Origin: Cupriavidus necator N-1
Lineage (GTDB): Bacteria; Pseudomonadota; Gammaproteobacteria; Burkholderiales; Burkholderiaceae
Direction of reading: 5' to 3'
Length of the DNA stretch: 64,000 nucleotides
Assembly (NCBI RefSeq): GCF_000219215.1
Contig: NC_015723.1
Span: 1-64,000, forward strand
Shown here: in pieces, positions 33,736 through 44,603 of the stretch
How the letters are laid out: each line of letters begins with the position of its first letter
Position numbering within the stretch: the first letter of the stretch is position 1
Notes under the pieces: model-generated
Seen by the model: only the letters and a program-made list of their open reading frames with translations
Database searches by the model: none
What the model was told of the DNA's origin: nothing
Position numbers and translations under genes: made by a program

Positions 33736-34899
33736 TCATGCCATGCCGATTTCGCTGGTGGTGGTTTCTCCGGATGTGCCGGACAGCAGGCGTTCCCAGT
33801 GCGTGCCGATTTCGCCCGGCGTGAACCTTTGTGCGTGACGGCGGCCCGCTTCGGACAGGCGGGCCGCCAGTTCGGGACTGGTGATGACCGCCGCGATCCC
33901 ACGCGCCAGCGCGGCGGGGTCGTCGACCGGACTGAGCTGGGCGTTTTCTCCGTGAGTGAGCATGGCCTTCACCCCGGTCTCGCAGTTGGTGGCGACCACC
34001 GGCAGGCCATATGCCATCGCCTCCAGCAACACCAGCGAAAAGCCTTCAAAGCGGGAACTGAGGCACAAGAGAGAGGCGTCGCGGTACACCGACTCGATAT
34101 CGCTGCGTGCCGGTTCGATGTGTACGCAGTCCTGCAGGCAGAGCCGGTCGCGCAGCTGTGTCAGGGATTCGAGCAACTCGCCGTTGCCCACGATCCGCAG
34201 CCGCCAGTCCGGAAACGTCGTGGCGATGGGCACCCACGCTTGCAGCAGCACGTCGAAGCCTTTGACGTCGGCCAGGCGCCCCACGGCAACAGCGGTGCGG
34301 GACGTGCGCGCAGCCGGCTCGGCGGGGATGGGGAAGGTCAGGATATTGGGGATGACGTCGATATTGGTGCAATGCAGGCTGCGTACCCATTTCTCGCGGT
34401 CCAGCTCGGTCAGCACCACGATCCGCTCGCAGGTGCGTGCGGCGAGGCGGCGCGCGATGCTGCGCAGCGGCAGGCCCAGGTCCTGGTCGAAGTTGCAATG
34501 CTCCCAGGCAATGCGGCGCATGCCCAGCCCCAGGCATGCCGGCAGGGTGAACAGCGTCAGCAAGGGGTCGACTTCCACCAGCACCGCAATCTTGTGCTGC
34601 CGGAGGTAGCGCCGCAGGCGCGCGATGGTGGGCAGGAATTGCGAACGGAAGGAAGGGCGCCGATCGAACAGGGCGTCGTGCCGGACCGCCGGATCGAGCC
34701 GGAAGCAGCTGCGGGGATCGCACAGGCTGAGGATGTGGATGTCGTGGCCGCGCCGCGCCAGCTCGTTCGCCACCGTGGCGGCCATGCGCTCGGCCCCGCC
34801 GAATACGTTCAGCGTGCCGGTCAGGAAGCAGATCGCCGGCGCCTCCGTCGCGTCGGCGTCCTGGTGCCGGCCCGGGCTACTGGTAGCGCGCGGCCGCAT
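33736..34899 (-). CDS. Glycosyltransferase family 4
   Basis: 387 residues, GT-B fold. The N-terminal domain starts ICFLTGTLNVFGGAERMAATVANELARRG near residue 20. The donor-binding end has AVGRLADVKGFDVLLQAW near 205 and SSRFEGFSLVLLEAMAYGLPVVATN near 285 with the E-x7-E motif. The start at 34899 (MRPRAT) has GGAGG six bases upstream and overlaps the previous gene by 23 bp; the longer open frame to 35142 is a shadow of that gene. It probably adds one sugar of the repeat unit. Confidence 0.9.
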   Translation of the reverse strand: MRPRATSSPGRHQDADATEAPAICFLTGTLNVFGGAERMAATVANELARRGHDIHILSLCDPRSCFRLDPAVRHDALFDRRPSFRSQFLPTIARLRRYLRQHKIAVLVEVDPLLTLFTLPACLGLGMRRIAWEHCNFDQDLGLPLRSIARRLAARTCERIVVLTELDREKWVRSLHCTNIDVIPNILTFPIPAEPAARTSRTAVAVGRLADVKGFDVLLQAWVPIATTFPDWRLRIVGNGELLESLTQLRDRLCLQDCVHIEPARSDIESVYRDASLLCLSSRFEGFSLVLLEAMAYGLPVVATNCETGVKAMLTHGENAQLSPVDDPAALARGIAAVITSPELAARLSEAGRRHAQRFTPGEIGTHWERLLSGTSGETTTSEIGMA

Positions 34900-36052
34900 C
34901 GGTGGCCTCCACGTGTGGCGCCGCGCCGGCGCTGGCGAGCCTTGCATACAGGCGCAGCCACTCGCGGGCAATGACCTCGATGTTGAATGCCGCCGCGATA
35001 TGCTGGTGCCGCGCCGCTTCGTCGACAGGCTCACCGCGCCCGTGCGCGACCGCGTCGCGAATGGCGCGCGCCAATGCCGCGGTATCGCCACGAGGGACCA
35101 GGGTGCCGATGGTGCCGAGCATGGCCGGGACGCCCGAGGCATCCGTGGCGACCACCGGGCATCCGCACGCCAGCGCTTCGCCCACGACCAGCGGCATCCC
35201 TTCGATCAGGGACGACAGCACGAACAGATCCGCCGCATTCAGCAGCGCCGGCACGTCCGCCCGCTGGCCCAGCAGACGCACGCGCCCGCTCAGCCCGTGC
35301 TGTGCGATGCGCTGCGCCAGGGCATCGCGCAGCGGCCCGTCGCCAGCGATCATCAGCACCGTGCCGGGCCCGGGGCACGCCTGCGCGAAGGCATCGATGA
35401 GGTCGGCCTGGGCCTTGTCCGGCACCAGCCGGCCAACGTTGAGGACGAACCGGTCGCCCGGGCCCAGGCCGAGCCCGGCACGGGTGGCGGCGCGCTGTTC
35501 AGCGCTGGGCCGGTAGCGGGTGGTATCGAAGCCGTTGGGCATGTAGATGATGCGCGTCTCGGGGGCCGCCCGCACCTCGATCATGCGCTGCCGGCCTTCG
35601 TTGCTGACCTGGGTGGTGAGATCGGCCCAGCGGTCGGTGAGGCGGTACGCCAGCATGCGCCAGGTGCCGCCCTCCATGTAGTTGTGCGCCGTGCAGATCG
35701 TGGCGGGGACCGGGCACACGCGTGTCAGCAGGCGCGCGACCAGGTTGGCGTGAACCAAGTGGGCATGGATGACGTCGGGGCGCCAGCGCAGCACGAACCG
35801 CCGGACCTGCATGAGGGTGGCCAGCAATGCCAGCGGGGTCTTGCGTATCGCCAGCATCAGGGTCTCGACGCCTTCCGGAAGCTTCACCTCGCAGCCCGGC
35901 ATCAGGCTGATCACTGAGACCGCGTGTCCCAGCGACAGGTACTGGCGCGCGAGCGCGGCCACCTGCTGTTCCGCGCCCCCCATCTGCAGGCAGGTGATGA
36001 GCAGGGTGATCCGCATTGGCCCGGCTGGCTTTCCGGATTGGCTCTGGTCCAT
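34877..36052 (-). CDS. Glycosyltransferase family 4
   Basis: 391 residues, GT-B fold. It starts MDQSQSGKPAGPMRITLLI and has ITCLQMGGAEQQVAALAR near residue 18. The donor site includes FVLNVGRLVPDKAQADLIDAFA near 205 and SSLIEGMPLVVGEALACGCPVVATD near 285. The ATG at 36052 has GAGGAG upstream. It is the first gene of the leftward operon: two glycosyltransferases, wbpO, wbpP, asnB and a third glycosyltransferase. It is divergent from the initiating transferase, with about 218 bp between the starts. Confidence 0.9.
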   Translation of the reverse strand: MDQSQSGKPAGPMRITLLITCLQMGGAEQQVAALARQYLSLGHAVSVISLMPGCEVKLPEGVETLMLAIRKTPLALLATLMQVRRFVLRWRPDVIHAHLVHANLVARLLTRVCPVPATICTAHNYMEGGTWRMLAYRLTDRWADLTTQVSNEGRQRMIEVRAAPETRIIYMPNGFDTTRYRPSAEQRAATRAGLGLGPGDRFVLNVGRLVPDKAQADLIDAFAQACPGPGTVLMIAGDGPLRDALAQRIAQHGLSGRVRLLGQRADVPALLNAADLFVLSSLIEGMPLVVGEALACGCPVVATDASGVPAMLGTIGTLVPRGDTAALARAIRDAVAHGRGEPVDEAARHQHIAAAFNIEVIAREWLRLYARLASAGAAPHVEATDAAARYQ

Positions 36053-36270
36053 CCTGTCTCCTCGGCATGGTTGATGCGGTCCCAGGCACGCTACCGCTGC
36101 CGGAGCGCGGCATCTGTTCGGCGTCGAACGCAGGCGCTTGCCCCCTGCGCCATGACGGCCGGCGAGGTTCTGTGGTGTACGACACGTTCCCGCGCGCTCG
36201 GGTGGTTCACAGGGGCGGGCGAATCGGATTTCATATCTCCTGTACATGGCACAGGCGGCGGGAATCGATC

Positions 36271-36870
36271 ATGAAGCGCGTTCTGGATGTTGTCCTCACG
36301 TCGGTGGCGCTGGTGGTGCTGGCGCTGCCCTTGCTGGTCGTGATGGGGCTGGTTCGCTGGAAGCTTGGCGGTCCGGTCTTCTTCCGGCAGACGCGGGCAG
36401 GCCTCGATGGCAAGCCCTTCGAAGTCATCAAGTTCCGCACCATGACGGATGAGCGCGGTCCCGATGGCGAACTGCTGCCCGACGCGCAACGGATCACGCC
36501 GTTCGGCTGGATGATCCGGCGCACCAGCATCGACGAACTGCCGGAGCTCTGGTGCGTCCTGAAGGGCGAGATGAGCCTGGTCGGGCCGCGCCCGCTGCCC
36601 ACGTTCTACCTGCCCCTCTACTCGCCAGAACAGGCGCGGCGGCTGCTGGTCCTGCCGGGCATCACGGGCTGGGCGCAGGTCAACGGGCGCAATTCGCTGA
36701 GCTGGGAGGAGAAGTTCCGGCTGGACGTCTGGTACGTGGATCACCAGTCGTTCTGGCTCGATCTCAGGATCCTGTGGCGAACCATCGGCACGGTGCTGGC
36801 CAAGGAAGACATCAGTGCCGCCGGCGAAGTCTCGGCGACCCGCTTCTGCGGGAGCAAGGAGGCGCCATAG
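36271..36870 (+). CDS. Initiating sugar-1-phosphate transferase (short, PglC-like)
   Basis: 199 residues, Bacterial sugar transferase family (PF02397), the monotopic short form without the multispanning N-terminal half of WcaJ. One membrane helix is near residues 7-30. Conserved pieces are FEVIKFRTM, the D-E active-site segment TSIDELPELWCVLKGEMSLVGPRPL and LPGITGWAQVNGRNSL. It moves a sugar phosphate from a UDP-sugar to undecaprenyl phosphate to start the repeat unit. WbpM in this locus makes a suitable donor of the bacillosamine or QuiNAc/FucNAc kind. The ATG follows GGGA. Confidence 0.92.
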   Translation: MKRVLDVVLTSVALVVLALPLLVVMGLVRWKLGGPVFFRQTRAGLDGKPFEVIKFRTMTDERGPDGELLPDAQRITPFGWMIRRTSIDELPELWCVLKGEMSLVGPRPLPTFYLPLYSPEQARRLLVLPGITGWAQVNGRNSLSWEEKFRLDVWYVDHQSFWLDLRILWRTIGTVLAKEDISAAGEVSATRFCGSKEAP

Positions 36871-36917
36871 ACGCCATGGGCGCCGTGGCCCGCACCGCAA
36901 CCCTTGGGGAATTGCCA

Positions 36918-38102
36918 ATGCTCGATACCGGATTCTCGCCCTGGCCCAGCTTCAGCCGCGAAGAGGCGCAGGCAGTGCAGCGCGTGCTGCTCTCGAACCG
37001 TGTCAACTACTGGACCGGCACCGAGTGCCGCGACTTCGAAAAGGAGTTCGCGGCATGGTGCGGCGCCGAGTACGCCGTCACCCTGGCGAACGGAACGCTG
37101 GCGCTCGATGTGGCGCTGCATGCGCTGGACATCGGGCCGGGCGACGAGGTGGTCGTCGCGCCCCGCACCTTCCTGGCCAGCGTTTCGTGCGTCGTCAATG
37201 CGGGGGCGAAGCCGGTGTTCGCGGACGTCGATCCGGACAGCGGCAACCTCAGCGCCCACACCATCGCGGCCGCGCTGACGCCGCGCACGCGCGCCGTCAT
37301 CTGCGTGCACCTGGCCGGTATGCCGTGCGACATGGACCCCATCATGGCGCTGGCGCGCGAGCACGGCTTCAAGGTGATCGAGGACTGCGCGCAGGCGCAC
37401 GGCGCCGTCTACAAGGGACGCATGGTCGGCACCATCGGCCATATCGGGGCCTGGTCCTTCTGCCAGGACAAGATCATGACCACAGGGGGCGAGGGAGGCA
37501 TGGTCACCACCGACGATCGCGAGCTGTGGTCGCACATGTGGTCATACAAGGATCACGGCAAGAGCTGGGAGGCCATGCATGGCCGCGCGCATCCACCAGG
37601 CTTCCGCTGGGTCCACGACGCCTTCGGCACCAACTGGCGCATGACCGAGATGCAGGCCGCGATCGGCCGCATCCAGTTGCGGCGCATGGCTGACTGGCAC
37701 GAACGGCGCACCGCCAACGCCATGGCGCTGGCAGATGCGCTTGGTGCTTGCGATGCCCTGCACGTGCCGCTGCCGCCCGCCGGGATCGAGCATGCCTGGT
37801 ACAAGTTCTATGCGTTCGTGCAGCCCAGGGGCCTCGCCGAGGGCTGGAGCCGCGACAGCATCATGGCTGCCATCAATGCCGCCGGCGTGCCCTGTTATGC
37901 GGGCATCTGTGCCGAGGTCTACCTCGAGAAGGCCTTCGACGGCACCGGATTGCGCCCGCCTGCACGGCTGCCGGCAGCGCGCGCGCTGGGCGAGACCAGC
38001 CTGATGTTCCTTGTGCATCCCACGCTCACGGATGATGAAGTGCGCATGACCGGGCAGGTGGTGCGCAGCGTGATGCAACAGGCAACGCGCGTGGCGGCTT
38101 GA
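36918..38102 (+). CDS. DegT/DnrJ/EryC1-type sugar aminotransferase
   Basis: 394 residues, PLP enzyme that aminates a nucleotide keto-sugar. It begins LDTGFSPWPSFSREEAQAV with the NYWTGTECRDFEKEFA segment. The substrate/PLP turn is ANGTLALDVALHAL, the PLP Asp lies in VIEDCAQAHGA and the Schiff-base Lys in FCQDKIMTTGGEGGM near residue 187. The ATG at 36918 has GGGGA at good spacing; ATG at 36876 would add 14 residues but its ribosome-binding site is too far away. It probably acts on the 4-keto sugar made by WbpM. Confidence 0.9.
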   Translation: MLDTGFSPWPSFSREEAQAVQRVLLSNRVNYWTGTECRDFEKEFAAWCGAEYAVTLANGTLALDVALHALDIGPGDEVVVAPRTFLASVSCVVNAGAKPVFADVDPDSGNLSAHTIAAALTPRTRAVICVHLAGMPCDMDPIMALAREHGFKVIEDCAQAHGAVYKGRMVGTIGHIGAWSFCQDKIMTTGGEGGMVTTDDRELWSHMWSYKDHGKSWEAMHGRAHPPGFRWVHDAFGTNWRMTEMQAAIGRIQLRRMADWHERRTANAMALADALGACDALHVPLPPAGIEHAWYKFYAFVQPRGLAEGWSRDSIMAAINAAGVPCYAGICAEVYLEKAFDGTGLRPPARLPAARALGETSLMFLVHPTLTDDEVRMTGQVVRSVMQQATRVAA

Positions 38103-38854
38103 TGGCGACTTTCCTGTGGAACCACTACCTCTATTTCGGCGAAAGCCGCGTGGCATTGCCGCTGGTGGCCTGGGTCGCGGTCTGCTTCGTCGTGGCCGGG
38201 CAAGGCTGGCGCGCGCTGCGCTGGGCGGTATCGTTCGGCGTCGGCGGCGCATTGCTGATAGCGGCCAAGTCCGCGTTCAGCTACGCCGGCTGGTCCCTTC
38301 CGACCATCGGCGTCTACAGCGTCAGCGGGCACGCCATGCTGACCGCAGCGGTATACCCGGTGCTGCTGATGCTGCTGGGTTCCGTGCTGGGCAGGCAGAT
38401 GGCATGGCTCGGACTGGCGACTGGGGTGGGGCTGGCCTTGTTCATGCCCGTGGTGCTGGTGACGGATTTTCACCATACGATCGGTGAGTCGCTCATCGGG
38501 CTGGGGGTCGGGTTTGCCGTTGCCGGGGTGACCCTGTGGCGCTGGCGGCCGGTTGGCTTTCTGCACGTCGGCGCGGCCGTTGCATTGCTGGTGCCGGTGG
38601 CGCTGCTGTTCGACCCGCGCGACGCCGTCGAAGACTTGCAGGGCGCGTTGCGAAGCCGCGTCATGCTCTGGACGGGAGCGACCGGCGAATACTGGCGCAG
38701 CATCGACCCGGATCCGGCAACGGGAAGGCGGGTCATCTCCGTCGGGTTTTGGAGTGAGAGAGACACGTCAGGGCAGGTCCCCCATCGGCGCCGGCATCAC
38801 AGCGCATGGCCGTCGTATGAAGTTCTCATTGAGCGCGCTGGACGGCACCCATGA
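38102..38854 (+). CDS. PAP2-like membrane phosphatase
   Basis: 250 residues with about six hydrophobic segments. The phosphatase motifs are recognisable: a Lys in AAKSAFSYAG, then SVSGHAML (the P-S-G-H motif) and a later DFHHTIGES, where the usual H-x3-D ends in Glu. It may recycle undecaprenyl pyrophosphate or remove phosphate from a decorating group. ATG overlaps the previous stop (TGATG). The charged C-terminal 50 residues after the last helix are not typical. Confidence in the family is moderate because the first motif is weak. Confidence 0.65.
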   Translation: MATFLWNHYLYFGESRVALPLVAWVAVCFVVAGQGWRALRWAVSFGVGGALLIAAKSAFSYAGWSLPTIGVYSVSGHAMLTAAVYPVLLMLLGSVLGRQMAWLGLATGVGLALFMPVVLVTDFHHTIGESLIGLGVGFAVAGVTLWRWRPVGFLHVGAAVALLVPVALLFDPRDAVEDLQGALRSRVMLWTGATGEYWRSIDPDPATGRRVISVGFWSERDTSGQVPHRRRHHSAWPSYEVLIERAGRHP

Positions 38855-39918
38855 AATCTGCCACGGAATTCGGCTCATTCTTCCCGCTCGACCCCGCCGT
38901 CCCCCTGGGCGGTGAGGCCTGGCTGCGCCCGGGCGACCTGCTGACCGGCACCGGCCGCGATGCGCTGCGCGCGATGGTGGCGCACGGGCGCTCGCACGGA
39001 TGGCGGCGGCTCTATGCGCCCAGCTACTACTGCCATGCGGTGCTGGACGACATCGCCCGCGACATCGACGTGCGCATGTATCTGCATGCTCCGTTCGGCG
39101 GCCCGGCGCAGCTTGCGCTGGGCGACGACGAGGCCGCGATCGTTCCGGAATACTTTGGCCTGCAGGCCGAGGTGGAGGTGCAGGGCGGCAGCGTCCTGCT
39201 CGACCGCTCCCACGACCTGCTCGCCACCTGGTCCTACGCGCGGGCGCCGGACTATGTGTTTGCGTCGCTGCGCAAGACCCTGCCGGTGCCCGACGGGGGA
39301 CTGGTGCGGCCGCCGCCCGGGCAGCCGTTTGCACGTTCGCTTGCGCCCACGCCGGCACATGTGCGCGCCGCCGCCAGCATGGCCGCAGCCATGGCGATGA
39401 AGGCGGCGTACCTGGCCGGCGCGCAGGTCGCCAAGGCGGCCTACCTGGCGCTGGCCGCCGAGGCCGAGGGCAATCTGCGCAGCGATGCCGAAATCTCCGG
39501 GCCATCGGCGCTGACGCGCGTGCTGGCGCCGGCCGTCGATCTTGGCTGGATGCGGCAGCGGCGGCAGGAGAACCTGGCGCTGCTGGCCCGCTGTTTCGCC
39601 GGCCCGCACGCCGCCCTGCCCGCCGGCATGCAATGGCGGGAAACGCCGGCCTTTGGCATCCTGCTGTGCGCCGATGCGCCGCAGCGCGAGCGCGTCCGGC
39701 AACGGCTGATCGGCGCGGATGTCTATCCGGCGGTGCTCTGGCCCATGACCTGGCCCGGCGTCCCCGAGGACAACCACCGCCTGTGCGGGCGCATACTGGT
39801 CCTTCATGCCGACTACCGCTACGGCCTGCACGACATCGGGCGCCTCGGCGAGATCATCTTGCAGATCGCCGCCAGCATTGCCGCAAATCCCGATACTTCC
39901 GACGAGGACCGACGATGA
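38851..39918 (+). CDS. Degenerate DegT-like PLP-fold protein
   Basis: 355 residues. It has the general plan of DegT/AHBA-synthase-like proteins but with little conservation. SHDLLATWSY stands where the PLP Asp is expected, and FASLRKTLPVPDGGLV near residue 131 resembles the Schiff-base Lys segment (S-x-x-K-T-x-x-x-x-x-G-G). The turn for the phosphate is not clear. It lies in an operon between a PAP2-like gene and a FemAB/GNAT gene, overlapping both by about 4 bp. It may have a non-catalytic or altered role in attaching an amino group. Confidence 0.6.
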   Translation: MKSATEFGSFFPLDPAVPLGGEAWLRPGDLLTGTGRDALRAMVAHGRSHGWRRLYAPSYYCHAVLDDIARDIDVRMYLHAPFGGPAQLALGDDEAAIVPEYFGLQAEVEVQGGSVLLDRSHDLLATWSYARAPDYVFASLRKTLPVPDGGLVRPPPGQPFARSLAPTPAHVRAAASMAAAMAMKAAYLAGAQVAKAAYLALAAEAEGNLRSDAEISGPSALTRVLAPAVDLGWMRQRRQENLALLARCFAGPHAALPAGMQWRETPAFGILLCADAPQRERVRQRLIGADVYPAVLWPMTWPGVPEDNHRLCGRILVLHADYRYGLHDIGRLGEIILQIAASIAANPDTSDEDRR

Positions 39919-40940
39919 TGAAGATCAATCTGCTGGAGACCTCCAGCGCCGAGTGGCTCGACGTGCTGCAGCGTTGCCGGCACGACAGCCACCATATGCC
40001 GGGATGGCTGCGGGCGGCGCAACATGAAGGCAGTGGCAAGGCGTTTGCCATCCACGTCATGGATGACGGCCATGAACTGTTCGTGCCGCTGCTGAACCGC
40101 GACATCAACGGCAAGGACTGGGATGCAAGTTCGCCCTACGGGTTTGCCGGCCCGCTCGTCAGCGACGACGCGCCGGACGCGTTCATTGACACCGCCTTGT
40201 CCGAGGCCCTGGAACTGCTGCGCGGGCGCGGCTGTGTTTCATGCTTCATCCGGCTGAATCCGATTGTCAACGCGCCATGGCGCAGCGCCGTCGGCACGCT
40301 GATCGATCATGGCATGACGATCTCGATCGACCTCTCCAAGAGCGAGGCCGAGCATTGGCACGACACCTCGCACGGGCACAGGCTGGAGATCTCCAAGGCC
40401 ATGCGCGCGGGGGTCACGGTGCGGCTGGACGAGACGCTGGAAACGCTGCCGCATTTCATCCGTCTCTACAACGCGTCGATGGACCGGCTGCGTGCTTCCG
40501 ACTACTACTTCTTCGACGACGCTTACCACTACACCCTGGCCCGGGAGCTCGGCGACCGGCTGCGGCTGTTCGTGGCGGAGGAGGATGGCGTCATCATCGG
40601 CGGGGCGACCGTCACGGTGTCTGACGGCACCGGCATTCTGCAGGGCCACTTGATGGGTATCGACGCACGCTACCGGCACCGTCAGCCCAGCAAGATCATG
40701 CTGCACGCTATCCGGCAGTGGGGACGGGAGCAGGGCCACCGCTATTACCACCTCGGCGGTGGCCTCGGCGGCTCGGCCGAGGATTCGCTGTTCCGCTTCA
40801 AGCGCGGGTTTTCGCCGGACACCCATGTATTCCGCACGCAGCGGGTGGTAGTGGATCCCGGCAAGTACCTGGCGCTGTGCGACGGCACGCCCTCGGTGCT
40901 TGAGGATCTGAGCGGATACTTCCCTGCCTATCGACGGTAG
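39915..40940 (+). CDS. FemAB/GNAT-type acyltransferase
   Basis: 341 residues with the double-GNAT plan of the Acetyltransf_6 (BioF2/CelD, FemAB-like) family. The C-terminal half holds LFVAEEDGVIIGGATVTVSD, a short LMGIDARYRHRQPSKIMLHAIRQWGREQG helix region and YYHLGGGLGGSAEDSLFRFKRGFSP. Relatives transfer amino acids from aminoacyl-tRNA or acyl groups from CoA. With an ATP-grasp enzyme in the same locus, an aminoacyl decoration of the polysaccharide is a reasonable guess. The start ATGATG overlaps the previous stop. Last gene of the rightward operon; a terminator follows. Confidence 0.82.
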   Translation: MMKINLLETSSAEWLDVLQRCRHDSHHMPGWLRAAQHEGSGKAFAIHVMDDGHELFVPLLNRDINGKDWDASSPYGFAGPLVSDDAPDAFIDTALSEALELLRGRGCVSCFIRLNPIVNAPWRSAVGTLIDHGMTISIDLSKSEAEHWHDTSHGHRLEISKAMRAGVTVRLDETLETLPHFIRLYNASMDRLRASDYYFFDDAYHYTLARELGDRLRLFVAEEDGVIIGGATVTVSDGTGILQGHLMGIDARYRHRQPSKIMLHAIRQWGREQGHRYYHLGGGLGGSAEDSLFRFKRGFSPDTHVFRTQRVVVDPGKYLALCDGTPSVLEDLSGYFPAYRR

Positions 40941-40969
40941 GCCCGGCAGGGCCGGGGCACGGATGACGA

Positions 40970-40999
40970 ACGACAGCCGCCCTTTGAGGCGGCTGTCGT
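40970..40999. terminator. Hairpin between convergent transcripts
   Basis: ACGACAGCCGCC (40970-40981) and GGCGGCTGTCGT (40988-40999) form a perfect 12-bp stem with a 6-nt loop. It lies between the acyltransferase gene (ends 40940) and wbpM (ends 41031), so it can serve both directions. Confidence 0.8.
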
Positions 41000-41030
41000 G
41001 TCTGGCAAGCAGCGCTCGGGGGATGGCGAA

Positions 41031-43100
<2,070 letters not shown>

Positions 43101-43398
43101 GCCCGGAACTCCTGCAACACCACCGCTGCCATTGTCACTGCTACCCGCATGGCCCACAGGCTCTGGCTGGCGGGAACCGCTCGATGCATCCATATCGGTG
43201 TGTCCATTGCACGGCTCTTCTGCCCGGAAGGCGCCGGCGTCAGCCTGCGACTGGCTGTGATGCCATGGGTCGCCGTGGGTTCACGCATCACCGTGTGCCG
43301 GCGTGAATCCGCTTTCCTGCAAAGCTATCGTTTCTGCGTGGTGTGGCGCAATCGGGCTACGTGCGCTGCCGAACGTGGAATGGCGATGGGCCAGGGCA

Positions 43399-43413
43399 CG
43401 CAGAAACGGGTAC
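43399..43413 (+). repeat. Dispersed 15-bp repeat, copy b
   Basis: CGCAGAAACGGGTAC. It forms the right end of a possible stem-loop element beginning at 43329. Confidence 0.6.
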
Positions 43414-43558
43414 GCATGCCATTGCCGCCAGCTGGTGTCGTCATCGATCGCGCCATGGCAGGCTGGCGCAGAGGGAGCACGGGGAAAGGGCGTTATTGCC
43501 GCGGCGCAGGCGCTGCAATGCGGGTACGTGCGTTGCAGCACAGGCGCTGGCGAGGGAG

Positions 43559-43573
43559 CGCAGAAATGGGTAC
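43559..43573 (+). repeat. Dispersed 15-bp repeat, copy c
   Basis: CGCAGAAATGGGTAC, 160 bp after copy b in the same orientation. Upstream similarity to copies b and d extends over GCGTTGCA- and GGC-rich blocks. Confidence 0.6.
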
Positions 43574-43595
43574 GCTCCCCGGGCCTGCGTGGCGG

Positions 43596-44525
43596 TCAGT
43601 CGCGCGGCAGTGGCGCGCTGAGGCCGGTCCCTGACCCCTGGCGCCCGGCTGGTCGCGGGCCGCGTAGCAGCTGCCACAGGCAAGTCGCCGTGTCATAGAA
43701 GGTGCCGGCGCCGCGCAGGCCGGCTGCGCGCAGGTGGTGCGCAAGGTCGTGCGGCAGGGCCAACAGCAGGAACAATGCCGTCTTCAGCGGGTGCTCCGGG
43801 CCATGGTCATAGCGCCGGCAGGCCACATACAGCCGTGAGGCGTCGCTGGCGGGGCACGGCCGGTCGGCCGACACCGATGGCAGGCGCTGGTTGACTGCGC
43901 TCGGGACCATCTCAATGCGGTAGCCGAATTCCTGCACCGCGCGTGCGGCCAGTTCCAGGTCGTCGTAGCCGACGGCAAGGTGCTCGTCGAACGACAGGTT
44001 CTCGAACAGCTCGCGCGGGAACACCGCGCTGTGCAACAGCACCGAGCACAGGCGCTCGCCGCGGCGGTAGTCCAGTGTCGGGTAGCCCAGGAACGCCGGC
44101 TTGCGCGGAGCGCCGCGCCGCCCCTGGCAGACCTCGGTCCCGGTCAGGATGAGCGGCGTCGCGCAGCCGGCGGTGGCCCGCCGGAGATGGTCGTCGGCTA
44201 CGGACTCGGTCATCTGCTGCAGGAAGGTTGCGCCCAGCAGGGTCTGGTCATCCAGGAACAGTACGTGCGAGCCGGTGGCCGCGCGCAGGGCGCGGTTGCG
44301 GTTGGCGGCCCTGGAGCGGCGCGGGCCTTCCAGGTAGGTGATGTCCGGATAGTCCCGGCGCATCATCTCGCGCGTGTCGTAGCCGCTGCTGTCGTCGGTG
44401 ACGATGAGCTGGTGCGGCGGCATGGTGGAATCAGCGACCGATTGCAGCGTGTGCCGCAGCTGCTCGGGATGGTCGCACGTGGAGATGCACACCGAAACGG
44501 TGGGCAGGAAAGAGCTTGCCGGCAT
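43596..44525 (-). CDS. Glycosyltransferase family 2
   Basis: 309 residues, GT-A fold. It begins VSVCISTCDHPEQLRHTLQSV, has the nucleotide-binding VTDDSSGYDT near residue 44, and a FLDDQTL segment near 90 in place of the D-x-D. The late part includes LAVGYDDLELAARAVQEFGYRIEMVPSA, typical of GT2 enzymes. It probably adds a sugar to the repeat unit or to the cell surface. ATG with GGAGGGG upstream. It lies 78 bp downstream of the LuxR-type regulator on the same strand and may share its transcript. Confidence 0.88.
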   Translation of the reverse strand: MPASSFLPTVSVCISTCDHPEQLRHTLQSVADSTMPPHQLIVTDDSSGYDTREMMRRDYPDITYLEGPRRSRAANRNRALRAATGSHVLFLDDQTLLGATFLQQMTESVADDHLRRATAGCATPLILTGTEVCQGRRGAPRKPAFLGYPTLDYRRGERLCSVLLHSAVFPRELFENLSFDEHLAVGYDDLELAARAVQEFGYRIEMVPSAVNQRLPSVSADRPCPASDASRLYVACRRYDHGPEHPLKTALFLLLALPHDLAHHLRAAGLRGAGTFYDTATCLWQLLRGPRPAGRQGSGTGLSAPLPRD

Positions 44526-44603
44526 GGTGACCCCTCCAATGTTCGGCAGATGGCAGACGCCTGCGCCGGCCCGTCTGGTGCGGGCGCGGCGCAGGGTCCT
44601 GAA

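Larger units (their letters stand above)
43101..43595. other. Repeat-containing gene-free region upstream of wbpM
   Basis: 495 bp with no supported gene. It holds two related segments of about 60 bp (43354-43413 and 43520-43573), each ending in the 15-bp dispersed repeat. The first is also bracketed by the inverted pair CGTTTCTGCGTG (43329-43340) and CACGCAGAAACG (43397-43408). Translations in all frames are poor. Confidence 0.6.

Noticed and set aside
31209..33902. 897-residue open frame on the minus strand
   Set aside because: It crosses the WbpP- and WbpO-like genes in another frame and reads as Arg/Pro/Gly-rich nonsense. The true genes have all catalytic motifs.
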